Shown here: positions 61,582 to 64,000 of the stretch, piece after piece
Layout of the letters: each line of letters begins with the position of its first letter
Numbering within the stretch: the stretch's first letter is position 1
From: Holophagaceae bacterium
Lineage (GTDB): Bacteria; Acidobacteriota; Holophagae; Holophagales; Holophagaceae
Length of the DNA: 64,000 nt
Reading direction: 5' to 3'
Assembly: GCA_016720465.1 (NCBI GenBank)
Contig: JADKKO010000001.1
Location: 744,001 to 808,000 of the forward strand
The notes under the pieces: generated by a model
The model's database searches: none
Seen by the model: only the letters and a program-made list of their open reading frames with translations
What the model was told of the DNA's origin: nothing
Made by a program: the position numbers and the translations under genes

Positions 61582-64000
61582 ATGCCCATAGAACCTGGAA
61601 CCAGACTCGGCCCCTATGAGATCCTTTCGCCCCTCGGCGCGGGGGGCATGGGCGAAGTGTGGAAGGCCCGGGATTCGAAACTCGACCGCATGGTGGCCGT
61701 CAAGGTGCTTCCGGGCCATCTCTCCGGCAACCCCGATGCCCTGGCCCGCTTTGAGCGCGAAGCCAAATCCCTCGCCGCGCTCCAGCACCCGAACGTGATG
61801 GGGATCTTCGACTTCGGAACAGAGGGAGATCTGACCTTCGCAGTGATGGAACTCCTGGAAGGCGAGACGCTCCGGGAGGTCATCGAGCGCGGCCCGCTGG
61901 CTCCACGGAAAGCCATCGAGATCGCCGGACAGATCGCCCTTGGCCTGTCCGCGGCCCACAGCAAGGGAATCATCCACCGGGATCTGAAGCCCGAAAACGT
62001 GTTCGTGCTTCAGAACGGCCGGGTGAAGCTCCTGGACTTCGGCCTGGCCAAGACCCATGGGGCGCTCGCGGGTTCCGAAGCCGCCACCCAGGCCACCACG
62101 GCCGCCCCCGGCACCCTGGACGGCACCATGCTCGGCACCGTGGGCTACATGAGTCCCGAGCAGGCCCGGGGAACGCCCGCGGACGCGCGGTCCGACATTT
62201 TTTCCTTCGGATGCCTGCTTTTTGAAATGTTGTCGGGGCACCGTCCTTTTGAAGGTCTCACCACCGTGGATGTGCTCCACGGGATCCTCCATGCGGATGT
62301 GGACCTGGAAGGCACTGATCTGTCCCCGGGCCTGCGCCGCATCCTGGAGCACTGCCTGGACAAGAATCCGGCGCAGCGCTTCCAGAGCGCGCAGGATCTG
62401 GCTTTCGCCCTGGAGTCCAGCGTCAGCACGACGAGGGAGCCTGGGTCCTCAGGGCCCCGGCCGCTCCACTCGCCGCCGGCTTCCCGCTCCAGGCTCCGCT
62501 CCGTCCTCCTTGGCGCCGCGCTGCTGGGTGCCGGCATCGGCGTAGGGGCGTGGTGGGCCCACCGGTATTTCCAGAAACCCCTGGCCACCTTCAGCAGGAT
62601 CACCTTCCGCCGGGGCAATGTGCTGCACGCGCGGTTCACTCCCGATGGCCAGAATGTCGTCTATTCCGCGGCCTGGGACGGGCGGCCCAGCGAGATCTTC
62701 CTGGCCCGGACCGATGGATCCGGTTCCCGGTCCCTGGGCATCGAGAACGCCACCATCCAATCCGTGAGCGCCCAGGGCGACCTGCTGGTGATCCTGAAGC
62801 GGGGCGCTCTCTCGGCCACCACCGCCGGCGCCGGAACCCTGGCCCAGGCCTCCCTGGATGGCGGAGCGCCCCGGGAACTGCTGGAACGCGTGTGGGGAGC
62901 GGACTACGGACCCGACGGAAAGAGTTTTGCGGTCGCCTACCAGGCCAAGGAAGGCGGTCCGTACCAGTTGGATTATCCCCTTGGGACGCGGCTGTTGGAG
63001 TCCCCGGGCATCCCCCTCACATCCGTGAAAGTCTCGCCCACCGGGGAGTGGGTGGCGGTGGCCGTGAACGAGCCAGGCGCCGCGTCCATCATCCTGGTGG
63101 ACCGCCAGGGACGCAGCCGCCTGATCTACCGCATCGCGCGCAGCAGCGATGCGGAATCAGCCTGGTCGACGGACGGGACGCGGCTTTATCTCATGGATGG
63201 AGAAACGCTGCTGGCCCTGGATCTGGATGGAAAGGTCCACCGGATCCATACCGACTCCACCCTCGCGGCGATCCACCACGTCTCGAATACTGGCCGGATG
63301 CTCGTGGAGCGGGAGGTGGTCCGGCGGATCTCGTTGGTGCGCCGGGATGGCAAGGACACCAACCTGGCATGGCAGCAATTCACGCTCCTGGTGGATCTTT
63401 CCAGCGATGGCGAGTGGGCGCTGATGGACGAAAGCGGCGGACGCCTCGGGCCCACAGGCCAGCCCCTGCTGCGGCGCACGGACGGGAGCCCGCCCAAGCT
63501 GCTGGATCCTGGTGTCCCCTTGGCGCTCAGTCCCGATGCCCGGCACGTCCTCGTCCGGCTTCCGGGCAAGCCCGCGCGGTTGCGCCTGGTGCCCACCTCC
63601 GCCGGCGTTCCCATCGATCTGGCCCTGGAAGGATGGGATTCCCTGGAAGGAGCCTTCGCTCCGGACGGGACCCGAGTCTACGCCACAGCGCGGCAGGGCG
63701 GTGGTTCCACCCGCATCATCGAGTTCCCGCTTGATGGCCGCCCGGGCCGGGTGGTGGGTTCCAAGCTGGCCAGGTTCGAAGAGATCACGCCGGACGGAAA
63801 ACACTTCGTCGCGCTCGATGACCAGCGGCGCATCTTTCTCGCCCCGGTCTCCGGCGGGCCGCCGGTGCCTGTCGAGGCCCGCCTGGATGAAGGCGACTAC
63901 TTCGTGGGGTGGAGCGCGGAAGGGCAGCTCAGGATCGCCCACGCCGAGGACTCGGCCCACCTGCGGCTGGACCACCTGGACCTTCGGAGCGGCAAGCGGT
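61582..64000 (+). CDS. Ser/Thr protein kinase with TolB/WD40-like propeller, copy 2, 3' part missing
   Basis: 806 codons, still open at the window end. Kinase domain with GAGGMGEVW, VAVKVL, HRDLKPEN, DFGLAK and GTVGYMSPEQARGTPADARSD; one membrane helix (about 310-330, VLLGAALLGAGIGVGAWW); then TolB-like blades (FTPDGQNVVYSAAWDG). It is a full-length paralogue of the 44067-46661 protein. The gap to the peptidase gene is 104 bp with no clear promoter or ribosome site. Confidence 0.92.
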   Translation, partial: MPIEPGTRLGPYEILSPLGAGGMGEVWKARDSKLDRMVAVKVLPGHLSGNPDALARFEREAKSLAALQHPNVMGIFDFGTEGDLTFAVMELLEGETLREVIERGPLAPRKAIEIAGQIALGLSAAHSKGIIHRDLKPENVFVLQNGRVKLLDFGLAKTHGALAGSEAATQATTAAPGTLDGTMLGTVGYMSPEQARGTPADARSDIFSFGCLLFEMLSGHRPFEGLTTVDVLHGILHADVDLEGTDLSPGLRRILEHCLDKNPAQRFQSAQDLAFALESSVSTTREPGSSGPRPLHSPPASRSRLRSVLLGAALLGAGIGVGAWWAHRYFQKPLATFSRITFRRGNVLHARFTPDGQNVVYSAAWDGRPSEIFLARTDGSGSRSLGIENATIQSVSAQGDLLVILKRGALSATTAGAGTLAQASLDGGAPRELLERVWGADYGPDGKSFAVAYQAKEGGPYQLDYPLGTRLLESPGIPLTSVKVSPTGEWVAVAVNEPGAASIILVDRQGRSRLIYRIARSSDAESAWSTDGTRLYLMDGETLLALDLDGKVHRIHTDSTLAAIHHVSNTGRMLVEREVVRRISLVRRDGKDTNLAWQQFTLLVDLSSDGEWALMDESGGRLGPTGQPLLRRTDGSPPKLLDPGVPLALSPDARHVLVRLPGKPARLRLVPTSAGVPIDLALEGWDSLEGAFAPDGTRVYATARQGGGSTRIIEFPLDGRPGRVVGSKLARFEEITPDGKHFVALDDQRRIFLAPVSGGPPVPVEARLDEGDYFVGWSAEGQLRIAHAEDSAHLRLDHLDLRSGKR

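Overview
The window is GC-rich bacterial chromosome with dense, mostly short-gapped genes. Several features fit Acidobacteriota, possibly the Holophaga/Geothrix line: Ser/Thr kinases fused to WD40/TolB-like propellers, a histidine kinase with a Reg_prop/Y_Y_Y sensor, menaquinone made by the futalosine route (MqnE), the meso-diaminopimelate type of MurE (DNPR motif), and outer-membrane-type proteins. This placement is inference; no rRNA or tRNA gene was seen. There is no phage, no transposase and no CRISPR array.

Layout. 1-1.8 kb: end of a Crp/Fnr regulator and a MacB-type permease. 1.8-13.5 kb: a glycogen island. Two divergent units face each other: a giant bifunctional glycogen debranching enzyme followed by a GGDEF diguanylate cyclase (minus strand), and glycogen phosphorylase followed by an HD-GYP c-di-GMP phosphodiesterase (plus strand). 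GlgC and an unusual glucose-6-phosphate isomerase follow. 13.7-20.4 kb: a six-gene overlapping operon RDD - SpoIIM-like - DUF4129-like - DUF4350-like - MoxR - DUF58. 20.5-31.6 kb: carbamate kinase, a large sensor kinase, YciI, an outer-membrane barrel, the biotin carboxylase and biotin carrier of an acyl-CoA carboxylase, a lipoprotein, two DinB proteins and CoaBC. 31.8-37.9 kb: rpoZ and the start of the division/cell-wall cluster (mraZ-rsmH-ftsL-ftsI-murE), with a clear five-box MraZ operator. 38-46.7 kb: a PhoR-like kinase, a HIT protein, TrmL, a GH39-like lipoprotein, three unknown proteins and a kinase-propeller protein. 47.2-53 kb: a TetR-controlled efflux operon of the E. coli YbhGFSR type. 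53.5-64 kb: MqnE, 5-formyl-THF cyclo-ligase, a YgjV-like membrane protein, YhbY, an FHA-GAF-PP2C phosphatase, two secreted peptidases (M64, S10) and a second kinase-propeller protein cut by the window end.

The most notable non-coding content is a set of dispersed 50-290 bp elements with inverted ends, mostly wedged against stop codons. At least four families are present. One family has three clear copies and one decayed copy, and the decayed copy has extended the reading frame of accC. The 5' end of accC is also duplicated (75-bp direct repeats around a 117-bp insert), giving a 58-codon leader that shares its first 25 residues with AccC. A 198-bp almost pure G tract at 55990-56187 is probably a sequencing or assembly artefact inside another repeat.

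The best candidate for an undescribed system is the symmetrical pairing of glycogen-degrading enzymes with opposing c-di-GMP enzymes at 1.8-10.7 kb.
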